Source: Apoda limacodes (Eukaryota > Arthropoda > Insecta > Lepidoptera > Limacodidae). Taken from it: a stretch of 64,000 nt of DNA. The first letter of the stretch is position 1; each line of letters opens with the position of its first letter. The stretch lies in contig OX291560.1 of the NCBI GenBank assembly GCA_946406115.1, forward strand, positions 7,999,158-8,063,157, in the 5' to 3' direction. Below are positions 1 through 10,843 of this stretch, one piece after another. Position numbers and translations under genes: made by a program. The notes beneath the pieces are model-generated. The model worked only from the letters and a program-made list of their open reading frames with translations. It searched no databases and was not told the origin of the DNA.

Positions 1-422
1 GCAAGTTTCTGTAGGTACAACGATTTAACGTAAAATGGTAATAAACAAAGTATTACAAAGGTACAAAGTATTTTGTCTCATTTACGCACTTCGCCGTTTT
101 TTTTTTCAGAATATCTTTTTTTTTTTTGTTTCTGTAACATAAAAATGGGCAAACGCATATCAAAATCGTGTTCTGCATCTGGGCGGTGGTTTTTTAGGGA
201 ACCGTCTGAAGCCATATAGGACGCCAACGGAACCTATGCCTGACTGTAAGAATTTGAGACTTCCATCTACTACAGCCACTAAACTGTTATAATAAAATAA
301 ATGTTAAGTCAGTGATTATTAACTACATTGTTACTAAGGCAGATTTACTAACAAATAATATAAAAAACAAAAACTAAAGATTTAAGTTGCATCCTACTAC
401 AATAAAACGTGAATGAAACCTA
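1..422. other. AT-rich sequence without recognised features
   Basis: Two poly-T tracts lie near 97-127. No coding frame, RNA gene or bounded repeat was recognised here. Confidence 0.5.
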
Positions 423-819
423 TTTTAACCGACTTCAAAAAAGGAGGAGGCTCTATGTTAAACGGGTAGGTATATCTTTTTTATGTATGTCTACCGATTT
501 CTCAATCAGTAACAAGAATATTAATGAAGTGGATTTAAAATTTAAACTTTTGAAAAAAAAAAATTGTGAACTGGTGGAACAAGCCTTTTATGTTGATGTT
601 TGTATATAATTTTGTTACAATTATGGATGTTTCTAGTGTACGAGAAAAATAAGCAAATCATCAAAAAATAAAAACTTTTTAACAAACACACAGTTTGTAG
701 TTGGTGTCTATGTAGTACGTAACAGTTTATAACACACTTCACTTTCATGACACCAACTTCAACTGTAATTTAAATCAGATTTTTTAGTGCATCTTTCTGA
801 AGCCAGTTGTTTTTTTTTG
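423..819 (+). mobile_element. TIR-bearing non-autonomous DNA element (ACCGACTTC family)
   Basis: The left end at 423-450 reads TTTTAACCGACTTCAAAAAA followed by GGAGGAGG. The right end at 791-819 is its degenerate reverse complement (CTTTCTGAAGCCAGTTG then a T run). This end pair is common in lepidopteran genomes. The interior has only short AT-rich frames and no transposase motif, so the copy is non-autonomous. A related copy lies at 42568-42922 in opposite orientation. Exact termini and target duplication were not resolved. Confidence 0.5.
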
Positions 820-894
820 TTAACAAGTTTTTTTAATGATTTTGCTCTATCGTAAAAACGGTACTACTTACTAGCTTATGTAAAGCTCTAAATT

Positions 895-1004
895 AAAACA
901 AAAAATAATAATAACCGACTAAATCGTGTTCGTGCATTTTGTGGTGGTACGAAAACGGAACCCTCGGTGTGCAAGTCCGACTTGCACTTGGCCGGTTTTT
1001 TTTA
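895..1004 (-). repeat. Fragment of the CGGCCAAGTGCGAGTCGG repeat
   Basis: Positions 950-1004 carry CGGAACCCTCGGTGTGCAAG followed by a degenerate GACTTGCACTTGGCCGG. This is the reverse complement of the 5' end of the repeat seen more fully at 55289-55700. Only this end is present. Confidence 0.6.
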
Positions 1005-1206
1005 GCAAGGTGCTAGATACTAAATTGTTATATTATTTTTGAGGATCAATAGGTCGTTATGAGCAGTCATAAGAATTATCGTAGTGTAACCCCTGTTACC
1101 CGACTGCCGAAGAAAGGAACGGCTTGACGGATTTTGACCTGCGAGGTGTCATTTGATCTGCGTAATTGTGTGTGTGACACTAGGTATATTAAAATTTCTA
1201 AAAAAT

Positions 1207-1576
1207 CAAAATGGCGGTTCCTTCCTCCCTTCTTCGATTTGGAGACCAGATTTCGCATTATAGCATATCATTTCTCCATAGTCATGTCTAAATATAGTCA
1301 AGTGCCTATATTTAAGTTTGGCGAAGCGCCATATACAAGTTTTATCGTAAAGGGCGGGAGATTTGGTGTGCATCCTTCAGAATTTGTGCGTCATGTCCTG
1401 CTTATTTCTTCATAATTCGCTATGCGCGAGCCTTCGCTGCACAATTCTTAACACGTTTCCGTTAAACACTGCTAAAATAAATACATCGAAGCACACTAAA
1501 TGAATTTAGAAAAATTAAACAGAAAAAAACACCAATCCTTCTTAAGATGCGCGCCAAAACTCCCAAAATGGCGGTT
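1207..1576 (-). mobile_element. Unclassified SINE-like retroposon (copy 1) with perfect TSD
   Basis: A 344-bp insert at 1220-1563 is bounded by the perfect 13-bp direct repeat CAAAATGGCGGTT at 1207-1219 and 1564-1576. Read on the minus strand it begins GTTTTGGCGCGCATCTTAAG after a few bases and ends in a short GAAG/GGAA purine tail next to the duplication. The segment matches 62781-63120 in opposite orientation almost base for base. Long target duplications plus a simple tail are signatures of LINE-type (target-primed) insertion. I see no tRNA-type A and B boxes, no 5S-like or 7SL-like block and no reverse-transcriptase frame, so the source RNA is unknown. It could be a SINE of novel origin, a 5'-truncated LINE tail or a retroposed non-coding RNA. 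Confidence 0.8.
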
Positions 1577-4332
1577 TTTATGCGGGTTAAATTATTTTTT
1601 TTAAAAGATGAAAAATTAATTGTTCTTGCATTTAAATGAGTTATATATTTTCGTACTCGCCTTTTAAAGCCCTTCGTTTTGATACCCAACTTCCCTCGAG
1701 GTAAAAGAAACAGTAGTACAGATTGCTCATAATATAGTAGTTACCTTAAAAAGAGTGCTGACTGCTTATAGTAAAATATTCAGTATGTTTAAGGGGCACA
1801 TGTTTACTACTTTTTAGTTCTTGCAGTCGGGTTTTTTTTATTTATTTAATCATTTATTTTATTTTTATTACTTATATTACTATATCAATTTAGTTTAATA
1901 TACACACAGTGTGACAGAAAGCAATAAAGTTAAACTTTATTACTACAAGACACATACTTGCTTAAAAATACTTCAAACACTAAAAACCGTAATATAAAAG
2001 TCCATTACGCTTAGCCATTTTAAGTTTCTATCACCATAATTCTTTCTCTTTTGCCATCAAAAGTAAATTGAAAGTGTCAGTGGTCGATTTGATTTCAAAA
2101 CATGGCCGCTGTCAAGATCTGTCAAGTTTATAATAGTAATTAATTAAAAGCTTTCCCGCCTTTTACAAGCGCTATGAACTCATGGCTTTCGTACTTATGA
2201 ATTGATTTTTATTAATGGCCAGTAATGAGGTGAAATTATTTTTAAATTGCCAGTATTAAAAGAGAATTAAAACTTTTTTTTGTTGATAGCCGAAAGCGAC
2301 ATTCTTTTTTTATTACCAACTTTATGGGATTTTGTTTATTTTTGCTGTGAATTAATTTGGATTATTAAAAGAGTAAGTGATGTTGATATACTCATATCTA
2401 TTAGTGATGTACTTTAATTATAATTATTGCTTCGATACGATACGATGTCACAACCATAGATTAATATATATTAACTGGAAAGTATTAACTAGCCAGTGTT
2501 GTAGGCACATGTTATGTTAACATACCTAAAAGTATCCTATGCTAATAAAAATAAAAACTGATTCCAAACTGACATAAAATTATCCTTATTCTGTGGTAAT
2601 ACTAAGGTACAATACTAAATAATATGTAAAATTAAACAATAACAGAAAAAAAGTAGTCTATATTGACGTAAATAAGAAACAATTATTAGTTGGCATTCCA
2701 GGCTCGTGTCAGTAGGTAAATATGTCGAAATGTCACTAAAAATAATAAAAAGCATGGTGTGTTTTGCGAAGTGAGTGAGTACTTGTTTGGAGGCAATATG
2801 GCGTCGGGAGCAGGTGATCATCAGGGCAGCTGCGCGGGCCCATCCAAGGTTACCCCTCCCCGCGTCAGCTCGCCCCAACCCTGGCCCTTTGATAACTAAT
2901 AGTGTTGTGTGTTAGTAGATAACTGTTTATTTTTTATAGTTTAGTCAATTTATTGTTGTTTTATTAGTATATTTTACAAAAATTATACAATTCTAACTAG
3001 CCTATAATATTGTATATATTTCAATGCTTTTTACATATTGTTTTAAATATTTGCGATTCATATACTACTACATGTTACATAACCTTATCGTTGAGCTTCC
3101 AAAGCAGGTGCATTTACAATTTACATTCTAACATTTTCAAAGATCTTGCTTTATTACATCTGCCTCCGCCTACGTACCTAACTACCTACTATATATATAA
3201 TTAAACTAGGCAACGCCTGTGACACCACTGGCGCATGGCGTTGCGTGCTATACGGAATCTTGCCCAAATTTTTTATCAAAAATAGGTAATTATCATACCC
3301 GCAGATAGAGAGACGTACTATTTTTAAAATTGATCTTCATTTAATGAATTTAGCCGACAAATGATTGATTTTTTATTTTTTTTTATTAAGTAGATACTTA
3401 TTACCTACTAAAAGTTTATTAATACAATTATCTGTATTCTTTATTGTATTGCTAGAATATATATTTTTTTATGTATAATATTAGTAATCAGTTCAGTTGC
3501 GGATTGTGAACTTTCATAGTCATTAATGTAGTAGGTACTTAATTTGTTTTAATATTAAATCACTTTAAGTAGTTGAGTTAATCAATTTTATTTACCAGTT
3601 ATATAAATTTATGATGATATAATTAGTTTCATTCCAAAGTCTATTACGACACTTTATTTCTATTTTAACGCAAATCGAATAATTTCAAAAACATAAAATT
3701 TAAATAAGTTCTTAGGTAGGTAAAAAATCAACAAAAAAGAAGTTCCATGTGTCTTGCATCATTTTATTAACTGCATATTGATGTCGAGTTAAAAATAATA
3801 AAATAGTTCATTATAGATAAAAAAAAAAACAGCTAGGTGCGTTCCCATCCCTAGCGATAGGTCCGACTATCAATAGCCACGTGGTCGATGGATGGGCACG
3901 CGCCACTGCTACGTCTCAAAGACACCCTTTACTTGATCCCCAGTGTGTACTCGCGCCTTGCGAGGCCACCCGATTCTGCCTGTGGGTTTTATAACGTTAT
4001 TATTATTAGTGAAGTCCCGTGTGTATATTTCAAAATATAGTTATAACTTGTTTATTATCCTGGCTGTGCTTACATTGTTTTCTATTTAAAAATATGCCGA
4101 TATGTAAGTTTGCAAATGGATATAGCTGAAAAAACAAGCAGGTGAATGGGCACGTTCGATTTGTGTAATCTGCATTAATGTAGTTGGGTCTTGAGAAAGC
4201 CAGGAAAAACCGCGACAAGGCGGTCACTCCACAGTCTTAGTCCTAGGCCGGATACATAGGACCTGTAATTTCAAAAACCAGGTATTAGTGCCCAGACTGC
4301 CTCATCGCAAACCTACAGTATCTACCCGGCAA
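1577..4332. other. Long AT-rich stretch with two GC-rich islets
   Basis: Mostly anonymous AT-rich DNA with stop codons in all frames. Two short GC-rich islets stand out: 2790-2899 (a small frame described separately) and 3836-3985, which has no convincing frame. No bounded repeat was recognised. Confidence 0.5.
2798..2899 (+). CDS. Candidate small GC-rich coding exon or short ORF (33 aa)
   Basis: An ATG in a fair start context (GGCAATATGG) opens a 33-codon frame ending at TAA 2897-2899. It is much more GC-rich than the surrounding AT-rich DNA and rich in Ser, Pro and Gly; the product starts MASGAGDHQGS and ends PQPWPFDN. It lies alone, with no recognised repeat around it. A possible splice donor (GCAG then GTGATC) occurs inside the frame near 2810, so a first coding exon is also possible. 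The minus strand has a longer but compositionally poor frame over the same bases. I recognise no family. Base composition and start context are the only evidence, so it may be a chance GC islet. Confidence 0.25.
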   Translation: MASGAGDHQGSCAGPSKVTPPRVSSPQPWPFDN

Positions 4333-4475
4333 CCAAAGTCAAACTTTTTTATTTAGGTAGACTATTAAACAGTACTTTTGAATCGTCAGTTTGACTATTA
4401 ATTCCGAATCCGATTCGGAATGATTTTACTACCGAGAAGAACTGGTAAGAAACTCAGTAGTTACTGTTTTATTTT
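4333..4475 (-). mobile_element. LINE-B 3' tail fragment (old copy)
   Basis: The segment aligns by eye with the reverse complement of 36005-36165. Shared blocks are AAAGTCAAA at the tail, CTTTTGAATCGTCA, and TACCGAGAAGAA followed by GCAAGAAACTC-like sequence and TAGTTACT. It is therefore the 3' untranslated end of the same LINE family, inserted on the minus strand and truncated. The GC-richer sequence at 4500-4690 may be more of this or another element, but I could not place it. Confidence 0.6.
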
Positions 4476-4845
4476 TTTTACTGCATATTAATATAATACA
4501 GCAACCTTTTTTGTAGGCTAATGCTCTATTATGGTGATGTGCTATGCAAAGACTCTACGACAAGTTGAGTTGCATCCGACGGAGTAGCGCCGGGTTTCTT
4601 GGAGCGTGCATCAAACGGAGCGCTGTGCGTGACGCTCCCGACACAAGAGCTAATCGGACATACCAATAATGTAAATAATAACACTCGAAGGGAATCGTCC
4701 AAATTTTTTATTGACGTACTTAGAATCAGAATAAATATATGCCAGTTGTAAGTTTATTAAATTCATTTTTTATATATTTTATTCAAATTATTATTATAAT
4801 TTTATGACAAGTAAATAGTAAAGTTTTTGCTATTTAAAATTGTTC

Positions 4846-4868
4846 TATATATATATATATATATATAT
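4846..4868. repeat. (AT)n microsatellite
   Basis: About eleven uninterrupted AT dinucleotides. Confidence 0.95.
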
Positions 4869-5109
4869 TAGTGCAGTAAATAACTACGTAGTAATCTACC
4901 TATTATTTTATATAAGTAGTTCAAATATACAGATACGAGTATATCTGTAGTTATTTTAACTTCTTACTTAATTAAAAAAAAAGAAAAAAAGTTTGCAGTT
5001 TTCACTGTAAACCAATATCGGAAAAAGATAACAGCATTATATTAAAGCTTAAATTAAAGTCGGTAAAATTATGTGATTTTGAAATGATTATGATAATGAT
5101 CTCCATTAC

Positions 5110-5310
5110 TTGTTAGCCATGAATTATAAGACTAACGATGTAAACAAGGAATACAGAATTTATAGATATTTATCGACTTGTGCATCGTCCTCATCGCTCG
5201 CAAGCATCGCTCCTGGACTAAACGGCGACTTCCTACATCGCGTTCTGGCGGGTGCATCCACTAACAACGTGCTTTATGGTAACACCCCTCTTCCTCCGCC
5301 TTCGTCATAA
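5110..5310 (+). CDS. Doubtful 66-codon frame, possible exon
   Basis: The second half (about 5175-5310) is GC-richer than its surroundings and encodes a Ser/Ala/Pro-rich stretch ending TPLPPPSS before a TAA. The first half is AT-rich, like background. The frame opens at a non-ATG codon (TTG). No domain, signal peptide or homologue is recognised. If real, the GC-rich part would be an exon and the 5' part intron; chance is at least as likely. Confidence 0.15.
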   Translation: MLAMNYKTNDVNKEYRIYRYLSTCASSSSLASIAPGLNGDFLHRVLAGASTNNVLYGNTPLPPPSS

Positions 5311-5632
5311 ACCTCCTGAGAAAGAAAAGCGGGTGGGGCTGTCTCGGGGTACACGGCCGCTGGTTTAACGTGAAATATCATGCATCTTATACATCTAGGT
5401 ATTTGGTGATCTCCCTTCATCTTTGGGACCGCTCAGTCGAGGTCTAGGAGGCGCCATAACCGAAGTATTCTCGAATTTCCTATGAAATTGAAGTAAAAGC
5501 CAATATAAGTATTGATAGGAACTTATTATTGATTATATAATACTAAACGTATTTAAAGAGTCACGAATTCTAGTCCGAAGTAAAAGACGTTTCATGTCAA
5601 AACTTAAATCGTACCAACACAAGTTCATTATT

Positions 5633-5850
5633 CGGGTTCTGTAACAGAATGGTTTAAAGGATCCCCTTAAAGTGAGACTTTAGTGTCAGTCCGTCTGCCT
5701 GTATGTAAGGCGTTTGTCAGATACTAACAATTCTATGGACGTGTTGGTACCTACAGTTGTAGAGTATTTGCTTCTACGACCAGTATCTATGTGTGTAACA
5801 AAAATGTGAAAGTATTGTTTCAATTAAGGAAATCAGAAACTTTCTAGTTT
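5633..5850 (-). repeat. Degenerate copy of the CGGCCAAGTGCGAG repeat (3' end)
   Basis: GGGTTCTGTAACAG followed by GTCAGTCCGTCTGCCTGTATG resembles the TACGGAACCC-proximal end of the repeat at 54358-54668. It is strongly eroded and the boundaries are approximate. Confidence 0.35.
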
Positions 5851-5904
5851 ATTTAAGAATAGCTCGTCGAGTGCCAAAAATCAGGTAACTCTACTTTAAG
5901 GATG

Positions 5905-6065
5905 AACGCCCCGCAGTTTTATCTGCAGAAAATTACCCGTGGGAACTATTGGTCATTGTCTGTGAGCCAAATTTCATCGCAATCTGTTTAGCCGCTTATC
6001 CACTCAGTTGTCCCTTGCAACCAGGTTTGAGCAACAAACATCCAAACATCTTTACAAACTATTAC
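5905..6065 (+). repeat. Degenerate Lep1/Helitron-like fragment
   Basis: GCCAAATTTCATCGCAATC, then TGTTTAGCCGCTTATCC and an ACAAACATCCAAACATC run, resemble the 3' half of the Lep1-like copies at 10002 and 40121 (shared block GCCAAATTTCAT). The 5' half is unrecognisable. Confidence 0.4.
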
Positions 6066-6164
6066 ATTTTATGATACCCTAATGTTACTTGGTGTAGTGT
6101 AATGTTATTGGAGTATTGTGAGCTTTAACTCTTAATACAAATATAATATAGGTACTAAAGGTTT

Positions 6165-6935
6165 TTTTTATTAGCTTTTTATTAGCTTCACCTGTATGTT
6201 TGTATGTTTGTTTGTAACCGACTTCTTTGGGCGCGATTTTGACCCACTTTAAACGGCCAGATTTCGTTCAAACTTTGTAGATTTATTGAGGACCGATGAC
6301 AATACACTAATTTGATAAAATTATTCCATTTTTCAATTTGCAAAATATGATTTTTGTTAATTTATATAATTTTCATCTAATAGTATGCAAAATATCTTGA
6401 TTCCTTTAACTAACAAGGCTATAATACTAAAAATAGTTGCCAAAATAAGGCGAAAAAAATTTTTCGATCGTAAAGCACTCTCTGATGCTTCGCATCATGA
6501 GTCATGCAATAGTTTAAAATTAAAAAAAACAAGCTATTATAAATAATCCAAACTAAAAAGTAGAAAATAAATAATAGTTTAAAAAAACTAAAAAACACGC
6601 TTTTTATAGAAAACCGAACTAAAAAATAGAAAATAAATTTTAATGAATTTATATTAAGAAAATAGTGTTAAAAATTTCAATGAATATAAATTAATAATAG
6701 TGTGAATAAAAAAAAAAATATATTATTTTAAAAAAAGCGTGGGGTGCTTTTTAAGATATTATCGAAATGATAATCACTCTACTCATATCTGTCAATAAAA
6801 TATTTATAACTATTGACACCATGCACCCCACGCTTTTTTTAAAATAAAATAATTTCACTTAAAAACTTGCGGATTTTTATAAAAAAAACGATCGCCTATT
6901 TCTTTAACCTATTGCCTACGGCGCATATATAGTAG
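6165..6935. mobile_element. Composite repeat: internal duplications plus hairpin
   Basis: 6195-6320 contains AACCGACTTCTTTGGGCGCG and a block (ACGGCCAGATTTCGTTCAAA) that I associate with lepidopteran interspersed repeats. 6540-6660 repeats the pattern AACTAAAAAGTAGAAAATAAA twice with divergence. 6725-6845 is a perfect-arm inverted repeat, listed separately. No transposase was seen. The limits are approximate and these may be two adjacent elements. Confidence 0.4.
6725..6845. mobile_element. Hairpin MITE with 23-bp perfect inverted arms
   Basis: The left arm 6725-6747 (ATTTTAAAAAAAGCGTGGGG then TGC) is the exact reverse complement of 6823-6845. Between them a second stem, GTCAATA at 6791-6797 and TATTGAC at 6812-6818, nests inside. 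The whole segment can fold into one hairpin of about 120 nt. The structure fits a MITE; a microRNA-like precursor is possible but not shown. Confidence 0.7.
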
Positions 6936-7220
6936 ATAACTAGCACCGCCATTAGATATTATTTATTTTCTCTTTGTGCAAAGCATATTTAAAAAAATTA
7001 AAGGGTTGAATTTCGCAAAATCCTTTCCTAGTGCATCATAATTAAATAAAAGTTTAAATCTGTGCATGGATAAATCAGTCAGGGCAACGTCATATTCTTC
7101 TAATACAATAAATTCGAAAAAAATGTGAATTAGTATGTTTGTACAGCTCCAGCTATAGGAAACTTTCTTACTATAATCAAAGAATTGCAGGAGGATTCGT
7201 GCGCCGATAAACAAATATAG

Positions 7221-7249
7221 CGCAGGCGGAGCCGTGGCCAAAAGCTAGT
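7221..7249 (-). repeat. Lep1-like terminus fragment
   Basis: GGCGGAGCCGTGGCCAAAAG followed by CTAGT is the reverse complement of the ACTAGCTTTTGCCCGCGG-type terminus; only the end is left. Confidence 0.5.
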
Positions 7250-9380
7250 TTTAAATAGGTGCATATTATAAATTAATACGTGACTGACTAAATCAGACAA
7301 CGCAGCATTTATAAAAACTCGCGATACAGTGGTGATGGACCAAATAAAGGCATAATGGTTCCAATGAATGGCAAAAAGCGTGAACGGTGTACAACGGACT
7401 GACGAACATAAAGATGTTCGATAGATAGATATTATTGAGTTGTTTAATTCGACGCCCAGTTTTATAATGCGTACTAGAAATTTACTGTCACGATGTACAG
7501 TGTTTGGCAAGAGTGTTTTCGGGTTTAAATTATTGAGTTTGATTAAATAATAGGTTTTGACGTGACAACGTCTTATAAATTGGTTTGCCGGGTGACACTT
7601 CAAGAAACTGCGTTACGCTCCGCTCACGTTATGCGCTCACAATGAGAGCGAGTGAGAGGCACGCGCCCGCCTAAGAGCGAGAGAGACAGACATAAAATCA
7701 TTGTCACGTAAAACTTTCGCCCGTATACCGACTTTACAGGCAACCAGTTTTTTTTTAATCATTCTCGATTTCATATTACCCTACTTTTAGATTTTAAACC
7801 CCCCCCTTTTTGTCACTATTTCTAATAACTAAAAATATACTATTTTGTTTTTTCGGTGTGTATGGACCACGTCAAAAAGCATCTTCCCGATTAGCGAATC
7901 ATCTATATCATTAATAATATTTTAGGTATTTCGCAGGGAAATACACGATATTGTTAAATATTATAAATTTAACACCTACAGATTATTTTTATTGTTTGGG
8001 ATTTCTGAATGATTCATTTAAACATCAGATACAATAAAAATCTAAGATACTCGATAAGATACATTACCACTTTTCTTCTCACCAGTCCACTCTATAATAC
8101 GAGGGCCGAATATAATTTGATCCAGGGATTACAAAACGGATAAAAAGATGGAACAATTAGATAGCGTCAGAGGCGCCATTATTGTGGAAACCCACTTTTG
8201 TCTATAAACACCTTTATTTGGAACAAAAGCTGTTTTGACAAGCAGCTGTTAGGATATTGATGTCTATGTTTGGGACTATCCCTCCACTGGTAAAGATAAG
8301 ATAAAGGTTTATCTTCATCTATCTCACCTTTAAACATATGGAAGTATGTTTAGTCAAACCTGTAAGCTAAGTTTTTACTACCTTAGCATTGTAATTAAAA
8401 TCTACCTACAATTGCTTCAAATGTTTATATTTTTTGTACTTATATTTGAAAGCTTTGATGTGCACTCAAAAACTGGTTGGGTATAGCAAAGTGCACATAA
8501 GCACATAACTTTTCACAAACCTCAAATACCCGTACGACATTGTCTTCAAATATTTATGCACTTTTACAAATATATGTGCTAAGAATTTGGCGCCGGCGCG
8601 GTGAAGATACTATATAATCATTACATTGTACTGCATTTGTATTGCAATCTTTAAATTCGGCTATAAAACGTAGCACCACTCTGGCAACATTTAAGCAAAA
8701 AACTATAAAAATACCAAAAATTCATCAACTTTGTAAAAGTTTTTTTTCACTAAACAATCTTTGACATATATTTCAAATTTATTTGAGGGTAAATTAACCA
8801 CATGTTCTGGAATTTTATTGTAGAAAAATATACTTTGTATTTCGAAAGATAAGCTGGTAAGTTTTTACTTATGGGACATTACATATTAAGCCATCTTAGT
8901 CCAGAGACACATCCATGTAGATCAAAAGCAGTGTAGCGGGGATTGGCTCACCCCCTTTCACGCATAACTTAAGTACTTAGTTGGTAAAAAGAGACTGTTC
9001 AACACATTATGTTATGGGTGTGTATCCAGCCGCTGATTAGCCCCTTCTGAGGATAAACACCGTGAAGATTAAAGCATACATTAATTCTTAGGTGCACCCT
9101 TTGCAAGTTGGCTACCAAACTAAAAATATACTATTTTGCAAGTTGGCTACCAAAGTTGAAAATTTTGTGTCTCCCTATGATTTGTTTTTTATTTACTTTT
9201 AAAATTTAAATCCAAAGTTTTGCCGTTTTTAGTAGTGGTCACATTTACCGCTGAAATGACAGTTTTGCTCAAAACAAAATTACACGCAGTCGCAAGATTC
9301 AAGAAAACCAACACATGAATATCGCAGAAAAAAATAACAATGGAATTGTTGGCAGCAGCTGCCTGAAGATAAATCTTTCA
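7250..9380. other. Anonymous stretch with minor repeats
   Basis: 7600-7745 is GC-richer (TACGCTCCGCTCACGTTATG, then a GAGAGCGAG-rich run) and may be an old repeat. A C8 run lies at 7800-7807. A 19-bp direct repeat (TTGCAAGTTGGCTACCAAA) occurs at 9101-9119 and 9136-9154. No coding or RNA gene was recognised. Confidence 0.45.
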
Positions 9381-9475
9381 GTGGCGCACGCGCCACTTTC
9401 ATAATACGCAGGGTACAACGAACGTGACGTCATTTAGTGACGTCACTCTGAGGCGCCGCCATCTTGGAACTCCGT
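9381..9475. promoter_or_regulatory. CRE-like palindrome with nearby YY1-like motif
   Basis: Two full CRE octamers (TGACGTCA) lie at 9425-9432 and 9438-9445, forming the inverted repeat GTGACGTCA-TTTAG-TGACGTCAC. Upstream is the palindrome GTGGCGCACGCGCCAC at 9381-9396, and downstream GCCGCCATCTTGG at 9456-9468, which resembles a YY1 site. CRE sites bind ATF/CREB-type bZIP proteins. The cluster looks promoter-like, but no transcript or coding exon is visible beside it, and it could equally be the end of a decayed transposon. Confidence 0.35.
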
Positions 9476-9645
9476 GTTTTGACAATAAATGTGAAACAAT
9501 GGGCATTCGGAAGTGAACAAACAAACATAAGAAATATGCAATGACGCTCATATTTATGTATAAAGCCTATAGGTAGTCATTTTGTTTCGTTGACACTAGC
9601 GGTTTGCTCTTGTTTCACTTGTTTACTTTATTACACTTACATTCA

Positions 9646-9915
9646 ACTAGCTGTTGCCCGCGACTCTGCTCGCGCTAAAGTTCCTTCGGCATCTCCTTAA
9701 TTATAGTAAAGGCGATCGCTATAGCTGTTCATGGTCGAGGAATTCGGCTATCGTTATTCCTACAGGATTTTTTTAATTTTCGGGGATAAAAATAAGCCTG
9801 TGTCCTTCTTTTCTTTAGTAATCCCAATGCTTAATTTCAGCTCAATAAGAGGGCGTCCATAAATAACGTAAGGTAGGACGAACAAACAGACAATCTCACT
9901 TTCCTATTATTCAGG
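9646..9915 (+). mobile_element. Lep1/Helitron-like repeat, diverged copy
   Basis: Starts AACTAGCTGTTGCCCGCGAC and continues with GC-rich sequence, then a degenerate body (AAAATAAGCCTGTGTCC) and an ACAGACAATCTCACTTTCC block near the 3' end. The start is clear and the end approximate. Another, better copy begins 90 bp downstream in the same orientation. Confidence 0.55.
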
Positions 9916-10001
9916 ATGATGTAACGTAACTAAGGTCATATTACAATTACAGGCACTTAGTTATTGAGTATATTTTTCTCTTAAATGCGCTTTTATATAT
10001 T

Positions 10002-10251
10002 ACTAGCTTTTGCCCGCAGTTCCACCCACCCTATATTCGGTTACCGGTGAAGGATTTCAACGGCAACTCCTCAGTTATAGAAAAAAACCCGACTCACACT
10101 TGATGTTTTCAAGTAGCCAATTTCGTTTCCCGGGACTCAAACAATCTCCATGCCAAATTTCATTTTAATTGGTACAGCGGTTTAAGCGTGAAGAGGTAAC
10201 AGACAGACAAACATACATAGTTACATTTGCATTTATAATATTAGTATGGAT
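10002..10251 (+). mobile_element. Lep1/Helitron-like repeat, full-length copy
   Basis: Runs from ACTAGCTTTTGCCCGCAG to the typical 3' block ATTTATAATATTAGTATGG. The interior has GGTTACCGGTG, CAACGGCAACTCCTCAGTTA and GCCAAATTTCATTTTAATTG, all shared with 40121-40358 and, inverted, with 59953-60204. It has no coding capacity. I assign it to the Lep1 Helitron-like group from memory of lepidopteran repeats. Confidence 0.7.
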
Positions 10252-10843
10252 ATGGATACCTATTTACCTTATGTCATGCATCAGATCGCGTTTTTCCTAG
10301 TCCATGGCAGGAACTCACGATCATATATATTTATCGATTCGTGTACATGATGCCGAGATAAGATAAGTGCTAATGATGCGCGCAACAAAACGCGGCAACA
10401 TCCTTGACGGTATATCTTCATCATGTAGTAACTTGTAAACTAGCAAAAAGATTGTTTTTATTTGACCTTGATTGTCAGTGGGATATTTTCCGCCTAGGCG
10501 ATGTACCTACATATATAAAGAATAAGTACTATTTTAAGGTTACAGCTGCGCTTGCTTAGAATCCATACTGAAAAAAACTTAAGGTCGAATCATCGATAAT
10601 GCATGTATTTCTTCACTCCGTTTCTCGTTTTATTACATCATAATGTGGGGGGGTAACCTCGTTTCACCAACCTCATAAGTCCTGCGCGTGACAGGGGTGT
10701 GACTGTCGCGGCAACATTGCATTTGATGCAATTTATCTGGACTAAGAATACAAACAACGAGTCACTTATAAAGTCCTAGTACATAAATCTTACAAATATA
10801 GAAAATCTTCATAGAATAAAGAAATACAATATTAATATATATA
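10252..10843. other. No recognised feature
   Basis: AT-rich, with a small palindrome ATTGCATTTGATGCAAT near 10716-10732 and a G7 run near 10646. Nothing coding. Confidence 0.5.

Larger units (their letters stand above)
4476..5632. other. Anonymous stretch with a TA microsatellite
   Basis: Contains the AT microsatellite at 4846-4868, an unassigned moderately GC-rich block at 4540-4690 and a small frame at 5110-5310 described separately. No other structure was recognised. Confidence 0.5.

Noticed and set aside
409..609. Plus-strand frame of 66 codons at the left end
   Set aside because: It starts at a non-ATG codon inside a recognised TIR repeat and its composition follows the AT-rich background.
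1076..1415. Overlapping frames on both strands
   Set aside because: They run across the target duplication and into the retroposon, so they are chance frames.
6963..7603. Two overlapping minus-strand frames (92 and 157 codons)
   Set aside because: No domain, AT-rich codons; one contains a Lep1-like terminus fragment. The length is possible by chance in 64 kb.
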